Part shown: piece after piece, positions 40,687 through 51,250 of the stretch | How the letters are laid out: each line of letters begins with the position of its first letter | Numbering within the stretch: the first letter of the stretch is position 1 | DNA from: Streptomyces thinghirensis | GTDB taxonomy: Bacteria > Actinomycetota > Actinomycetia > Streptomycetales > Streptomycetaceae | Assembly: GCA_021502835.1 (NCBI GenBank) | Contig: JAKFGP010000069.1 | Coordinates: 17,961-81,960 of the forward strand | DNA length: 64,000 nt | Direction: 5' to 3' | Made by a program: the position numbers and the translations under genes | The notes under the pieces: model-generated | What the model was told of the DNA's origin: nothing | The model's database searches: none | Seen by the model: the letters and a program-made list of their open reading frames with translations, nothing else

Positions 40687-41142
40687 ATGACCGCCCCCGA
40701 TCTCGACGGCCTGCTCGCCGAGCAGTTGCTGCGGCTCACCCGCCGGGTGCACCGCATCCAGAAGCGCCATCTCGAGCACCGCGACCCTCGGCATCACACC
40801 GGCCCAGTCCCGGCTGCTGCGCACCCTGGCGCACTACGGCTCGCCGCCCCGCATGGCCGATCTGGCCGAGCGCCCGAGGTCGCCCGGGCGGTGACGACGC
40901 TGGTCGACGGGCTGGAGGCGGCCGGGAAGGTGCGCCGGGTCCCGGACCCGGCCAATCGCCGGGTGATCCGGATCGAGCTCACCGCGAACGGGCGTACGGC
41001 TCTGGGAACTGCACGGCGCCCGCCGGTCCGCTGCGGGAGGAGATCTCGCCCCGCTGACGGACGAGCAGCGCGCGGTGCTCGGCGGGCTGTTGGACACGCT
41101 ATCGACGGGCCCTGTCCCGGGCCCGGCCATCGGACGGAGTGA
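40687..41142 (+). CDS. MarR family transcriptional regulator
   Basis: About 150 residues. LDGLLAEQLLRLTRRVHRIQKRHLEH is the first helical dimerisation segment; RLLRTLAHYGSPPRMADLAERL then VVPRAVTTLVDGLEAAGKVRRVPDPANRRVIRIELTANGRTAL is the MarR winged helix with the wing DPANRR. DEQRAVLGGLLDTL ends the C-terminal helix. It is divergent from an ABC exporter gene with a shared inverted repeat, the usual layout for a MarR repressor controlling an efflux pump. Frame breaks near 40797, 40875, 41010 and 41100; end taken at 41142. Confidence 0.9.
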   Translation: MTAPDLDGLLAEQLLRLTRRVHRIQKRHLEHRDPRHHTGPVPAAAHPGALRLAAPHGRSGRAPEVARAVTTLVDGLEAAGKVRRVPDPANRRVIRIELTANGRTALGTARRPPVRCGRRSRPADGRAARGARRAVGHAIDGPCPGPGHRTE

Positions 41143-41157
41143 CCGGGAGTCGCGCCC

Positions 41158-41907
41158 TCAGGCCTTCAGGGTGCGCCCTGTCCCCATGACCGCCACCGGG
41201 TGCCGGTCCGGGTCCAGGTGCGCAGCAGGTACTCCATCGCCGGCTCGGGCAGGCTGACGCAGGCCGAAGTCCCGCTGCCGTGGTCCATATGCAGCCAGAT
41301 CCCACCGCCCTTGACGCCCCCTCGGGTCGCGTCGGATCGTTCGGCGGTGCCCTTGACCCGGTTGTAGTTGATGGCGATGACGTAGTCGAAGTCGTGCCAG
41401 TACGACTTGTCCCACCACCTCGGTGCGGCGAAGGATGCGGACCTGGTGTACGGCAGGCCGGAGCCGGGGGCTGGAGCCGGGTCCGGAAGGACACCGCCCG
41501 CGTCGCTGAGTGTGAACACCCCTACGGGGTTGCGCCTGTCGTTCTCGTGGTGGTCGGTCGTCCACCCTCGTGCTGCTGTGCGCCGCCCAACTGCGGGCGC
41601 GGTGCCAGGCGGAACCCTGCTTCGGTACAACACCACCGTCGAATCGGCGGAGTCGCCGCCGTCGCCGTACACCGCGACGACCGACGGGAGTCCGCCGGGA
41701 TGTGCGGCGCTGGAGCCGGTCGCCGACGCCGGGGATCCGTGCCGGGTCGCCGTGCTGGCACCGCTTCGGCCCGTGCCGTCGGCGGCGGGAGCGCTCGCCG
41801 AGGCGTCGCGCCGCGCCCGGACGGCCACCGCACGCGGACAGCGCCGCCATCAGGGATCCGGGGACCACCACCGCGACCGCCGTCCGCCGTGCACCACCGC
41901 TCCGCAT
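41158..41907 (-). CDS. L,D-transpeptidase-like (YkuD) lipoprotein
   Basis: About 250 residues. The N-terminal hydrophobic stretch VAVVVPGSLMAALSACG ends in a lipobox-like LSAC, so a lipoprotein is likely. The catalytic domain shows NPVGVFTLSDAGG, PYTRSASFAAPRWWDKSYWHDFDYVIAINYNRVKG and HMDHGSGTSACVSLPEPAMEYLLRT. The last contains the nucleophile cysteine in the TSACVSLP form, close to the TAGCVSLP variant of YkuD-like domains in actinobacteria rather than the classical SHGC. Such enzymes make or trim 3-3 peptidoglycan cross-links. At least five frame breaks. It is transcribed away from the ABC exporter pair at 42085. Confidence 0.78.
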   Translation of the reverse strand: MRSGGARRTAVAVVVPGSLMAALSACGGRPGAARRLGERSRRRRHGPKRCQHGDPARIPGVGDRLQRRTSRRTPVGRRGVRRRRRLRRFDGGVVPKQGSAWHRARSWAAHSSTRVDDRPPRERQAQPRRGVHTQRRGRCPSGPGSSPRLRPAVHQVRILRRTEVVGQVVLARLRLRHRHQLQPGQGHRRTIRRDPRGRQGRWDLAAYGPRQRDFGLRQPARAGDGVPAAHLDPDRHPVAVMGTGRTLKA

Positions 41908-42084
41908 CGGTCCATGGTCGCACTCGCACCGGTCCAGGCACCGAGCGGTGCGACGGGCGGCAGCCGGATTCGTACCCCGTGAAAAACGGGCTTGATTTTG
42001 GGCACTGGCGACGCGAACCTTCACGGTTTGCAGCCTCTCGATGCCGTGTTGCAACGGCACCCTGACACGAGCCACTGGGACGCC

Positions 42085-43962
42085 ATGTAGATCCAAGACC
42101 TTCCGCTTCCCGACCCGGGTGCTGACGCGCGCTCGGGGCCCCGATTCCTGTGGTGGCTGTTCCGCAATCAGCTGGGGTGGACAACTCAAGTCGCTGGCCT
42201 GGGGGCCTGCTGCACTTCGCCTCCGTCTCCGCCCTCTGTCGTCCGCGTCGGTCTCGCCATCCAGGCCGTCGTCGACTGTTCCGGCACCCGGCCCGCCCTC
42301 GCGGGCGGCGTCATGGTGCTGTGCTGCGCCGGCAACGCGATCGGCGACACCTTCCCGCACCGCGCCGCCATCACCAACTGGATCACCGCCGGCGGCCCGC
42401 GTCCAGCAGTTGCTGGCCGCAAGACTGCGCTGGGCTCGGCGCTGACCCGGTACGTCGCGGCCGGCGAGGTCGTGGCCGTCTCCACCGGCGACGTCGAGAA
42501 GATCGGCTGGTTCGTGGAGGCCGTCCCCGCTCACCGCGGCGGCACCTACCATCGTGCTGGTCTGTGTGGCCCTGGTCGTCTACGAGCCGGCACTCGGCCT
42601 CGCCGTGATCCTGGTCTGCCGGTGGTGCTTGCCCCCCCCTCGCGGTACTGCCCTGCCGCCCCGGGCCACCCGGCGGGCCGACGTCCAGGCGAGAAGGCGG
42701 CCGCGCCACCGAACTGGCCTCGGACACCGTCGCGGGGCTGCGCGTGCTCCGCGTATCGGCGGCGAGGAACTCTTCCTCGACCGCTACCGCAGCGCTCTCC
42801 GAGGTGCGCCACGCCGCCGTGCCGCGCCCGCATGTGGTCCCTGATCTCCGCGATCCAGGTAATGCTGCCCGGACTGCTGCTGATCGCGGTGGTGTGGCAC
42901 GGCGTCCACCTGGCCTGCGAGGGCCGCATCGGCGTCGGTGAACTCGCTCACGGTCTACAGCTCCGTCATGATCCTCACCTATCCGCTCAGGTACTTCGAG
43001 GAGATCGCCATGGCGTACTCCTTCTCCCGGCCCTCGGCCAAGCGGGCCGCACGGGTGCTCGCGCTGCAACGGGCCACCGACACCGCTGGGTCGCGTGCGC
43101 GCCGCCGAGGTCCCGACCGGGACCTGTACGACCACCCACCGGTCTCCTCGCCCCGGCGGGCTGGTTCACCGCCGTGTGTGCGGCGACCCCGACCAGGCCG
43201 GGAGTCGGCGGAACGGCTCGGTGGGCACCCGTCGGAGGAGGGCACGTCGGCCCTGCTGGGCGTGGGGTACCGCCTGACGAACTGCCGCTGGAATCTGCGC
43301 GCACCGCCGTCCTGGTCCAGGACAAGGACCCGGTGCTGCTCCGCACACCGCGTGAGCTGCTAGGACGATGCCGGCTTCGGGTGGTCGGCGCCGAGGACGC
43401 GTTGGCCGCCGCCCAGTGCGACGACGTACTGGCGGCACCGCACAGGGATCACTCGGCGCCGACGACCCGATGGACGCCCGCATCACCGAGCGGGGCCGCC
43501 TTACTGTCGGGCGGCCAGCGCCAACGGCTGGCGCTGGCCCGGTCCCTTGATCACCGACCTGGAGGCACTCGGCCCCGACGAACCTACCTCCGCCGTGGAC
43601 TCGCACACCGAGGCACGGATCGCACAGGGGTGCGTACCCTGCGCGCCGGACGTGCACCACGGTGGTGTTCACCTCGTCTCCGCTGCTGCTGGACCGCGCG
43701 GACCGGATCGTGTTCCTCCACGACGGCGAGGTGGCGGCGGTCGGCGCGCACTGGAACTGCTGCACCACCGAGCCCCGGTACCGGCGGTGGTGACCCGCGA
43801 GACCGACGGGGAGACCCCGCGACGCACGGGGCGACCACGCGCGGGGACGGACGCCGGCGGGGACCAGCCGGCCAAGACCCTGGGCAAGGCCCTGGACGAC
43901 GACGTCCTCGGCGACGACGACGTACTGCAACCGACTGGAAGAGATCGAGGAGGACGGCATGA
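42085..43962 (+). CDS. Heterodimeric ABC exporter, subunit 1 (degenerate Walker A)
   Basis: About 620 residues, permease plus ATPase. IQDLPLPDPGADARSGPRFLWWLFRNQLG opens it, then AIQAVVDCSGT, GGVMVLCCAGNAIGDTF, TIVLVCVALVVYEPALGLAVIL and MWSLISAIQVMLPGLLLIAVVWHGVHLA form the membrane part. The ATPase lacks a P-loop: the expected GxxGxGKS is replaced by CGDPDQAG. Yet it keeps Q-loop context (TAVLVQDKDPVLL), the signature LSGGQRQRLALARSL and an LDEPTSAVD-type Walker B. The second codon reads TAG (ATG-TAG-ATC at 42085), where related proteins have Glu; one G-to-T change explains it. About thirteen frame breaks. The stop overlaps the partner's ATG (ATGA). Confidence 0.82.
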
Positions 43963-45740
43963 TCGGCGTCGCGCCACTGTCGTACGACCCGGCGGCCCCG
44001 ACGACGGCGGAGCACCCTGCCCGTCGGCGCGCTCCGCGACCGTACGTGCGTCCGCGCGGGAGAACTGCCGCGCCGGCACCGCCGCGCGTTCCTCTTCCTC
44101 GTCAGCGTCAACACCGTCGCCGTGATCGCCTCGATGAGCCGGGCCCCTACCTGCTGGGCGGGCCCTCGTGGAACGGTCCGGAAGGCGCGCGCGAGCTGCA
44201 CCTCGGCCTCACGGCCACGGTGTTCGTGCTCGCTCTCGCCGTCCAGGCCGGGTTCGTGCGGGAGGTGCGGCTGCGCGGGGCCATGCTCGGCGAGCGGATG
44301 CCGGGCCGATCTGCCGGGGAGGACTCTCGCGGTCGGTCGGGCTGCCGCCCGGCGTGCTGGAACGGGCCGGCACGGGCGACCTGCTCTCCCCGGATCACGA
44401 CCGACATCGACCGGCTCGCCAACGCCATGCGCGAGGCCGTGCCCTAGCTTGGCGATCGGCGTGGTGTGGGTGGTGCTGCTGCTCGGCGGGCTCGTGGTCA
44501 CGGCCCCGCCGCTGGCGCCCGCGGTGCCGCTCACGCGGTGCCGCTGCTGGTGATCGGTTGCCGCTGGTATTTTCCTGGCGGGCGCCCTCCGCCTACCGCC
44601 GAGGCCGCCGGGTACGCCGCCGGCTACGCTGCGCTCGCCGAGACCGTGGACGCCGGGCGCACCATCGAGTCGCACCGCCTGGACGCCCGTCGCATCGAGT
44701 TGTCGGAGCGCCGGGTCAAGGAGTGGACGGCCTGGGAGCGCTACACGCTCTGGCTGCGGTCGGTGTCCTTCCCGGTCAACAACGTCACCCATGTGACCGT
44801 GCTCGCCTCGTTCTGCCGATCGGCGGTGCGTTCGTCCTGCAGGGGCTGGATCGGAGTCGGTCAGCTGACCACCGCGGCGCTGATCGCGCAGATGTGCCGA
44901 CCCGGTCGGCATCATCCTGCGCTGGTACGACGAGCTCCAGGTGGCGCAGGTGTCCCTGGCCCGACGGTGGGGTGCGGGACATCGAGCCGACGCCGGTGAC
45001 CCTTCGCTGGCTCCCGGACGGCAGTACGTGCACGCCGACCGCGTGCACTTCGGGTACGTCGAGGGCGGGGACGTCCTGCGCAAGGTGACGCTGGAGGTCG
45101 CCCCCGCACGAGGCTCGCCCTGGTCGGCCCCTCCGGTGCCGGCAAGTCCACGCTGGGCAGGCTGCTGGCCGGCATCTACGGGTCCCCGCGACGGCCGATC
45201 ACCCCGGGCGGCGCGGAGCTGTCCCGATGTCCGCCGAACGGGTCCGTCGCACGTCGCCCTCGTCAACCAGGAGCACCACGTCTTCGGGGCTCCCTGCGCG
45301 ACAACCTCCGGCCTCGCCCGACCGGCGCCACCGACGCCGAGCTGTGGGCGGCGCTGGGCGCGGTCGACGCGGACGACTGGTCCCGCGCTCGACGAGGGCC
45401 TCGACACCGAGGTCGGCTCGGGCGGCTTGCGCTACCCCCGCCCAGGGCCCAGCAGATCGCGCTGGCCCGTCTCGCTGGCCGACCCGCACACCCTGGTGCT
45501 GACGGCGGACGTCCCTGCTCGACCTGCGAGCCGCACGCCACCCTCGAACGGTCCTCGGCCAGGGTCCTGGACGGCCGCACGGTGGTCGCGATCGCCCACC
45601 GCCCGCACACCGCCCATGACGCGGACGTCATCGCCGTCGTCGAGCAGGGCCGGATCAGCGAGCTGGGAAGCCACGACGAGCTCGTCGCGGCGGACGGCGC
45701 CTACGCGGCGCTGTGGCGGTCGTGGCACGGGCGATCCCGC
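43959..45740 (+). CDS. Heterodimeric ABC exporter, subunit 2 (degenerate signature)
   Basis: About 590 residues. The membrane part includes RRAFLFLVSVNTVAVIASM, GLTATVFVLALAVQAGFVREVRLRGAMLGERM, DLLSRITTDIDRLANAMREAVP, IGVVWVVLLLGGLVVTAPPLAPAV and SFPVNNVTHVTVLAS. The ATPase has an intact P-loop (LVGPSGAGKSTLGRLLAGIYG), HVALVNQEHHVF as Q loop and VVAIAHRPHTAHDADVIAVVEQGRISELGSHDELVAADGAYAALWRSW at the end. Its signature is not LSGGQ: the corrected reading gives LTPAQAQQIALARL. With subunit 1 this leaves one complete ATP site (this Walker A with the partner's LSGGQ). End not certain; no in-frame stop follows closely. About twelve frame breaks. Confidence 0.82.
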
Positions 45741-46127
45741 AGACCCTCGGTGGCACCCCGGCCGGTACCCGGACGGAGCAGACCTGGGGCCGGTCGGGCT
45801 CGGCCGGGGTCGGTGCACCCGGTCGGAGGTCCGTCCCACCCGGCCGGGGCGCTCCGTCCGGCCGGGGTCCGGCACGGTTGTTCCGCCGGTCGGCTGAGCG
45901 GGGCCTCCGTCGGCCCTGTGGTCGAGTGCCGTGGGTCGCCGAACGCCAGCCGTGCGTTGCGCGGTCCCGCCGAGTGGATGCCTGGAGGAGGCAATCGGCT
46001 CGGAGCCCGGGAACCGTGCGGTCCCCAGACGGGTGACGCCTGTGCCCCGTGCAGGGCGGCCCGCCGCGGTCCACGGCGAGAAGGGGCCCGTCCCCACCCC
46101 CTGGAGGTGCCGCAACAGCGCCGACGG
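45741..46127. other. Intergenic region, no gene recognised
   Basis: About 390 bases between the ABC exporter and the DUF5709 gene. The first 150 bases are rich in CCGG and contain the element CCGGCCGGGG twice within 30 bases (45840-45870), along with other GGCCGG/GGTCGG pieces. No frame on either strand shows a recognisable protein or consistent third-position bias. The 3' end of the ABC gene may extend a little into it. Confidence 0.4.
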
Positions 46128-46577
46128 ATGGGAGATGACGTCTACCAGCCCGACGGATCCGAGCAGCGGAGGACACCGGTCTGCTCGACGGTGAGGACAC
46201 CTCGAGTACGACGGTGTCACCGATCCTCTTGACCGGGCTGGTCCGCCCGAGCGCCCCTGGGCGGTGGAGCACACGGGTGTGACGGCCGCTTGAACGGCAC
46301 CATGGCGAAAACGCTGGAGCAGCGGCTCGCCGAGGAACGGCTGGCCAGGCTCGCACCCGACGGCGACGAACGGGCGACCCGAGGCGCACCGATGGGGAAC
46401 TGCTGGACAACGAGGTCGGCGCGGGCCGTTCCGGCCGGCTCGTGGCACCTGACGAGGGGGCGTATCGAGGACGAGGAGCCGGCGCTGGTCGCCCTGGACG
46501 TGGGCATCGACGGCGCGGCCGCCTCCGCCGAGGAGGCTGCGATGCACGTCGTCGACGAGGACTCCCTGCCCGGCTGA
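46128..46577 (+). CDS. DUF5709 family protein
   Basis: Small acidic protein. MGDDVYQPDGSEQ, EDTGLLDGED, EYDGVTDPLDRG, PPERPWAVEHTGVTAAE, TLEQRLAEE, GELLDNEVGAGRSGRLVAPDEGA and DVGIDGAAASAEEAAMHVVDEDSLPG reproduce the DUF5709 consensus when frame breaks are corrected (near 46168, 46193, 46240, 46290, 46345, 46405, 46460). The family is common in actinobacteria and has no known function. An upstream in-frame GTG at 46107 after CTGGAG is an alternative start. The rpmE2 gene follows by 63 bases. Confidence 0.75.
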
Positions 46578-46640
46578 CGCCACCCACGACGGCGCTCGCG
46601 TGCCGTCGCCCCGATGATCCGCGCCGTAAGAGGAGCAGCC

Positions 46641-46900
46641 ATGCAGCAGGACAAGCGATCCCGACTACCGGCCCGTCGTCTTCCGCGACCGCAGCGCCGG
46701 GTACGCCTTCCTCACCCGGTCCACCGCGACCAGCGACGCGACCATCGCATGGGACGACGGCGAGACCTACCTGGTGGTGGACGTGGAGATCTCCTGGAGA
46801 GCCACCCCTTCTACACGGGCAAGGCACGGACGGTGGACTCGAAGGGCGTGTCGCCCGCTCCGAGCGGCGTTACGGGCCGGGGCGAGGGACAGGGGGCTGA
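46641..46900 (+). CDS. rpmE2: Type B ribosomal protein L31 (zinc-independent)
   Basis: About 86 residues: [67 protein letters not shown] and a C-terminal [13 protein letters not shown]. No cysteine is present, so this is the C-minus, zinc-independent L31 that replaces the zinc-binding copy under zinc limitation. AAGAGGAGC precedes the ATG. No convincing Zur-type palindrome was found in the 63 bases upstream, although such genes are usually Zur-controlled in Streptomyces. Frame breaks near 46663, 46798 and 46850. Confidence 0.9.
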
Positions 46901-46935
46901 CGGGACCGGCTGAGCGGGCCGGACCTCCTCGGCCC

Positions 46936-47714
46936 TCAGATGAAGTTGAGCGGCCGCCGCGCCGCCCACTCCCCGAGCAGCATGAACGCCGGCATCAGCA
47001 CCTTCAGCTCCACCCAGCCGCCCGCCCGAACCGCATGACCTTCGGCGGACCGATGGGGTACCAGCTTGCGGCCCACGGGTATCGGCCAGAGTATGGGGCA
47101 GCCCGAGACGGTCAGCGCCCCCGATGTCGTGCACCAGCGCACCGAGCACGATAGGCAGCCCCAGCACAGGTACTCCTGGCCCGGTGCGGTGAACAGCCAG
47201 TCCGCGCCCCCGTCCGGCCTGTCTGTATCCCGGCGAGGATCCACGCGCTGGTCCCGGCCAGCAGCCACACCAGTACGTCGCTGCTGGAGCGCGGTCGCCC
47301 GCCAGAGCAGGTTCTCGATCGCGAGCACCGCGTGCACGAAGAGGATCGCCAGGACCGCCCAGCGGCTACCCGTGATGGCCAGGACGGAAGTGCCCCCGCC
47401 GATCAGTACCGCCCACAGCCAGGTGTGCGTCAGCGTGCGGTGCCTGCCGGAGCGGCGCGTCGCCCTGTTTTTCGTGGCCTTGTAGACGGCGTACGACAAC
47501 TCTGTCGACGATTTCGCACAGCTCATGAGACCGGTCCGAAGGCCCGGGAGATGGTGGCCGCCTTGTCGAGATCTGGGGCGAGCGCCGCTCCGGCACAGAT
47601 CAGGGCTCCGGCAAGCAGCACCGGCCAGGGCATCGAGTGCCCCGTTGCGGCGGTCGCCGCCCTTACACTGAGCCACGCCGCGGCGCCCGACAGTGAGTGC
47701 GCTGGTCCCATCAT
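46936..47714 (-). CDS. YdjM-like (DUF457) membrane metal-dependent hydrolase family protein
   Basis: About 260 residues with several membrane segments. [20 protein letters not shown] opens with the family's H(S/T)xxG motif; [20 protein letters not shown] supplies the conserved acidic [31 protein letters not shown] contains Rx[31 protein letters not shown] and [26 protein letters not shown] end it. These are the YdjM/DUF457 landmarks, predicted membrane hydrolases induced by DNA damage in E. coli. Function unproven. Frame breaks near 47567, 47500, 47270, 47115 and 47060. It is divergent from the helicase gene. Confidence 0.82.
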
Positions 47715-47858
47715 CGCCGTTGCCCGCCCCATTCCTCGTGTGCCGCTGTGCAGTTGTCCGGGTCCTCTGATGCCTCGTCGGCGACCCAGCGTAGCGTTCG
47801 TGATCTTCACGCGAACAGCCGATTCCCCATCACGGCCGAGGCCAGGCAAGATGGGTGC

Positions 47859-50369
47859 GTGACCCTCATCGATCAGCTGCCGCGGACCGCCGACCCCGAT
47901 GCCCTGTACGAAGCCTTCGAGGCGTGGGCCCAGGAGCGCGGTCTCACGCTCTACCCTCATCAGGAGGAGGCGCTGATCGAGGCGGTCTCCGGCGCGAACG
48001 TGATCGTGTCGACGCCCACCGGCTCCGGCAAGAGCATGATCGCGGCGGGCGCCCACTTCGCCGCTCTGGCCCGGGAGAGGTCACCTTCTACACGGCTCCG
48101 ATCAAGGCGCTGGTGTCGGAGAAGCTCTTCGAGCTGTGCAAGATCTTCGGTACCGAGAACGTCGGCATGCTGACTGGCGACGCCTCGGTGAACTCGACGC
48201 CCCCGTCATCTGCTGCACCGCCGAGGTCCGGCGTCGATCGCGCTGCGTGACGGCAAGCACGCGGACATCGGCCAGGTCGTCATGGACGAGTTCCACTTCT
48301 CCGCGGAACCGGACCGGCAGCTGGGCGTGGCAGATTCCCCTGCTGGAACCGCCGCAGGCCCAGTTCGTCCTGATGTCGGCCACGCTCGGTGACGTCTCCC
48401 TTCTTCGAGAAGGACCTCGCGGCGCCGCACCGGCCGCCCCACAGCGGTGGTCCGCTCGGCGACCCGGCCCGTACCGCTCTCCTACGAGTTCCGCACACGC
48501 CGCTCACTGAGACGCTCACCGATCTGCTTGCAGGCCCGGCAGGCCCCCGTCTACATCGTGCACTTCACGCAGGCGCAGGCCGTGGAGCGGGCGCAGGCGC
48601 TGATGAGCATCAACATGTGCACGCGGGAGGAGAAGGAGCGGATCGCCGAGCTGATCGGCAACTTCCGCTTCACCACGAAGTTCGGCCGCAATCTCTCCCG
48701 CTACGTCCGGACGGCATCGGTGTCCACCACGCCGGCATGCTGCCCAAGTACCGGCGGCTGGTGGAGAAGCTCGCGCAGGCCGGCCTGCTGAAGGTGATCT
48801 GCGGAACGGACACGCTCGGCGTGGGCGTCAACGTCCCCATCCGGACCGTGCTGTTCACGGCGCTGACCAAGTACGACGGCACGCGGGTGCGCACGCTGCG
48901 GGCCCGGGAGTTCCACCAGATCGCCGGCCGGGCCGGGCGTGCGGGGTTCGACACGGAGGGTTTCGTCGTCGCCCAGGCGCCCGAGCACGTCGTCGAGAAC
49001 GAAAGCGCTCGCCAAGGCAGGCGACGACCCGAAGAAGCGGCGCAAGGTCGTCCGCAAGAAGGCGCCCGAGGGCTTCGTGGCCTGGTCGGAGAGCACGTTC
49101 GACAAGCTCATCACCTCCGAGCCGGAGCCGCTGTCGTCCGTTTCCGGGTCACGCACACCATGCTGCTGTCGGTGATCGCCTGGCCCGGCGACGCCTTCAA
49201 GGCGATGCGGCACCTGCTGGAGGACAACCACGAGCCGCGCAAGCAGCAGCTCCGGCACATCCGGCGGGCGATCGCCATCTACCGCTCGCTGCTGGGCGGC
49301 GGCATCGTCGAGAAGCTCGACCAGCCCGACGCCGAGGGCCGCATCGTGCGACTCACGGTGGACCTGCAGCAGGACTTCGCGCTGAACCAGCCGCTGTCCA
49401 CGTTCGCCCTGGCCGCCTTCGAGCTGCTGGACCCGGAGTCGCCGTCGTACGCGCTGGACATGGTGTCGGTCGTGGAGTCCACCCTGGACGACCCGCGGCA
49501 GATCCTCGCCGCCCAGCAGAACAAGGCGCGCGGTGAGGCCGTGGCCGCGATGAAGGCGGACGGCGTCGAGTACGAGGAGCGCATGGAGCGCCTCCAGGAC
49601 ATCACGTACCCGAAGCCCCTGGAGGAGCTGCTCTTTCCACGCCTACGACACGTACCGCACCAGCCACCCGTGGGTCGGTGACCATCCGCTGTCCCCGAAG
49701 TCGGTCATCCGGGACATGTACGAGCGGGCGCTGACCTTCACGGAGCTGGTCTCCCATTACGAACTGGCCCGCACCGAGGGCATCGTGCTGCGCTACCTGG
49801 CGAGCGCCTACAAGGCCCTCGACCACACCGTCCCGGACGACCTGAAGTCCGACGACCTCCAGGATCTGATCGAGTGGCTCGGTGAGATGGTGCGCCAGGT
49901 CGACTCCAGCCTGCTGGACGAGTGGGAGCAGCTCGCCAACCCGGCGGAGATGACCGCCGAGGAGGCGCAGGAGAAGGCCGACCAGGTGCGGCCCGTCACC
50001 GCCAACGCGCGCGCCTTCCGTGTCCTGGTCCGCAACGCCATGTTCCGCCGCGTCGAGCTCGCCGCCCTCGACCAGGTCGACGCGCTGGGCGAGATGGACG
50101 CCGACGCCGGCTGGGACGCCGACGCGTGGGGTGAGGCCATGGACAAGTACTGGGACGAGTACGAGGACCTCGGCACCGGCCCCGACGCCCGCGGCCCCAA
50201 GCTGCTGGTGATCGAGGAGGAGCCGCAGAACGGCCTCTGGCGCGTACGCCAGATCTTCGACGACCCGAACGACGACCACGACTGGGGCATCAGCGCGGAG
50301 GTCGACCTCACGGCCTCCGACACGGAGGGCCGGGCGGTCGTCCGCGTCACCGATGTCGGCCAACTGTGA
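47859..50369 (+). CDS. DEAD/DEAH-box superfamily II helicase (DUF3516 type)
   Basis: About 835 residues. Helicase core: [34 protein letters not shown] (motifs Q and I), [19 protein letters not shown] (Ia), [12 protein letters not shown] (motif II), [11 protein letters not shown] (III), [21 protein letters not shown] (IV), [39 protein letters not shown] (V) and [15 protein letters not shown] (VI). A long C-terminal DUF3516-type region follows, including [26 protein letters not shown] and an acidic tail [20 protein letters not shown]. The arrangement resembles Ski2/Mtr4-like RNA helicases. GTG 47859 begins MTLIDQLP. The second half reads in one frame from about 49690; breaks lie near 48078, 48200, 48400, 48520, 48712, 49000, 49135 and 49635. 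Confidence 0.92.
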
Positions 50370-50388
50370 GCACAGGAGAACCCCACCC

Positions 50389-51249
50389 ATGACGAATCCG
50401 GCCGAGAGCCTCGTCGCCCTGCTCGACCTGGAGCAGATCGAGGTCAACATCTTCCGTGGCCGCAGCCCGAGGAGTCGCTACAGCGGGTCTTCGGCGGCCA
50501 GGTGGCCGGCCAGGCGCTGGTCGCCGCGGCCGCACCACCGAGGGGCGACCGCCCGGTGCACTCGCTGCACGCGTACTTCCTGCGCCCGGGACACCCGGGG
50601 GTGCCGATCGTGTACCAGGTCGAACGGGACCGGGACGGGCGGTCGTTCACGACCCGCCGGGTCACCGCGGCAGCAGCGGCCGCACGATCTTCACGCTCAC
50701 CGCCTCCTTTCACAAGCCTGAGCAGGGGAGTTTCGAGCATCAGTTGCCTCCGGCCCGCAAGGTCCCGGATCCCGAGTCCCTGCCGACGGTCACCGACGAG
50801 GTGCGGGAGCACCTGGGCGCGCTGCCGGAGCAGTTCGAGCGGATGGCCCGCCGCCAGCCCTTCGACATCCGCTATGTGGACCGGCTGCGCTGGAGCGCCG
50901 AGGAGGTCGAGGGCGCCGAGCCCCGCAGCGCGGTGTGGATGCGCGCGGTGGGCCCGCTCGGCGACGACCTCGTGCACACCTGCGCCCTGACCTACGCCAG
51001 TGACATGACCCTCCTGGACGCGGTGGCATTCCGGTCGAGCCGCTGTGGGGCCGCGCGGGCTTCGACATGGCGTCGCTGGACCACGCCATGTGGTTCCACC
51101 GGCCGTTCCGCGCGGACGAGTGGTTCCTGTACGACCAGGAGTCGCCGATCGCGACCGGTGGACGGGGCCCTGGCGCGGGGGCGGATCTATGACGCGGAGG
51201 GCGCATGCTGGTGTCCGTCGTCCAGGAAGGGCTGTTCCGGGCCCTGTAG
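50389..51249 (+). CDS. tesB: Acyl-CoA thioesterase II
   Basis: About 285 residues, double hot-dog fold. [98 protein letters not shown] and [30 protein letters not shown] are TesB blocks; [31 protein letters not shown] and GRIYDAEG with [13 protein letters not shown] end it. The catalytic Asp lies in the LDHAMWFH stretch. It hydrolyses medium- to long-chain acyl-CoA. CAGGAG lies 10 bases upstream of the ATG, 19 bases after the helicase stop. Frame breaks near 50467, 50530, 50675, 51030, 51155 and 51205. Confidence 0.92.
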
Positions 51250-51250
51250 T

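Noticed and set aside
41977..41991. Terminator between the L,D-transpeptidase and the ABC pair
   Set aside because: The stem CCCGT/ACGGG is only 5 bp and lies between divergent gene starts, where no transcript should end.
45840..45870. Attachment site or insertion remnant
   Set aside because: The CCGGCCGGGG repeats are short and simple, and no integrase, tRNA or transposase is nearby.
46585..46640. Zur operator upstream of rpmE2
   Set aside because: No A+T-rich palindrome of the expected form is present in this leader.
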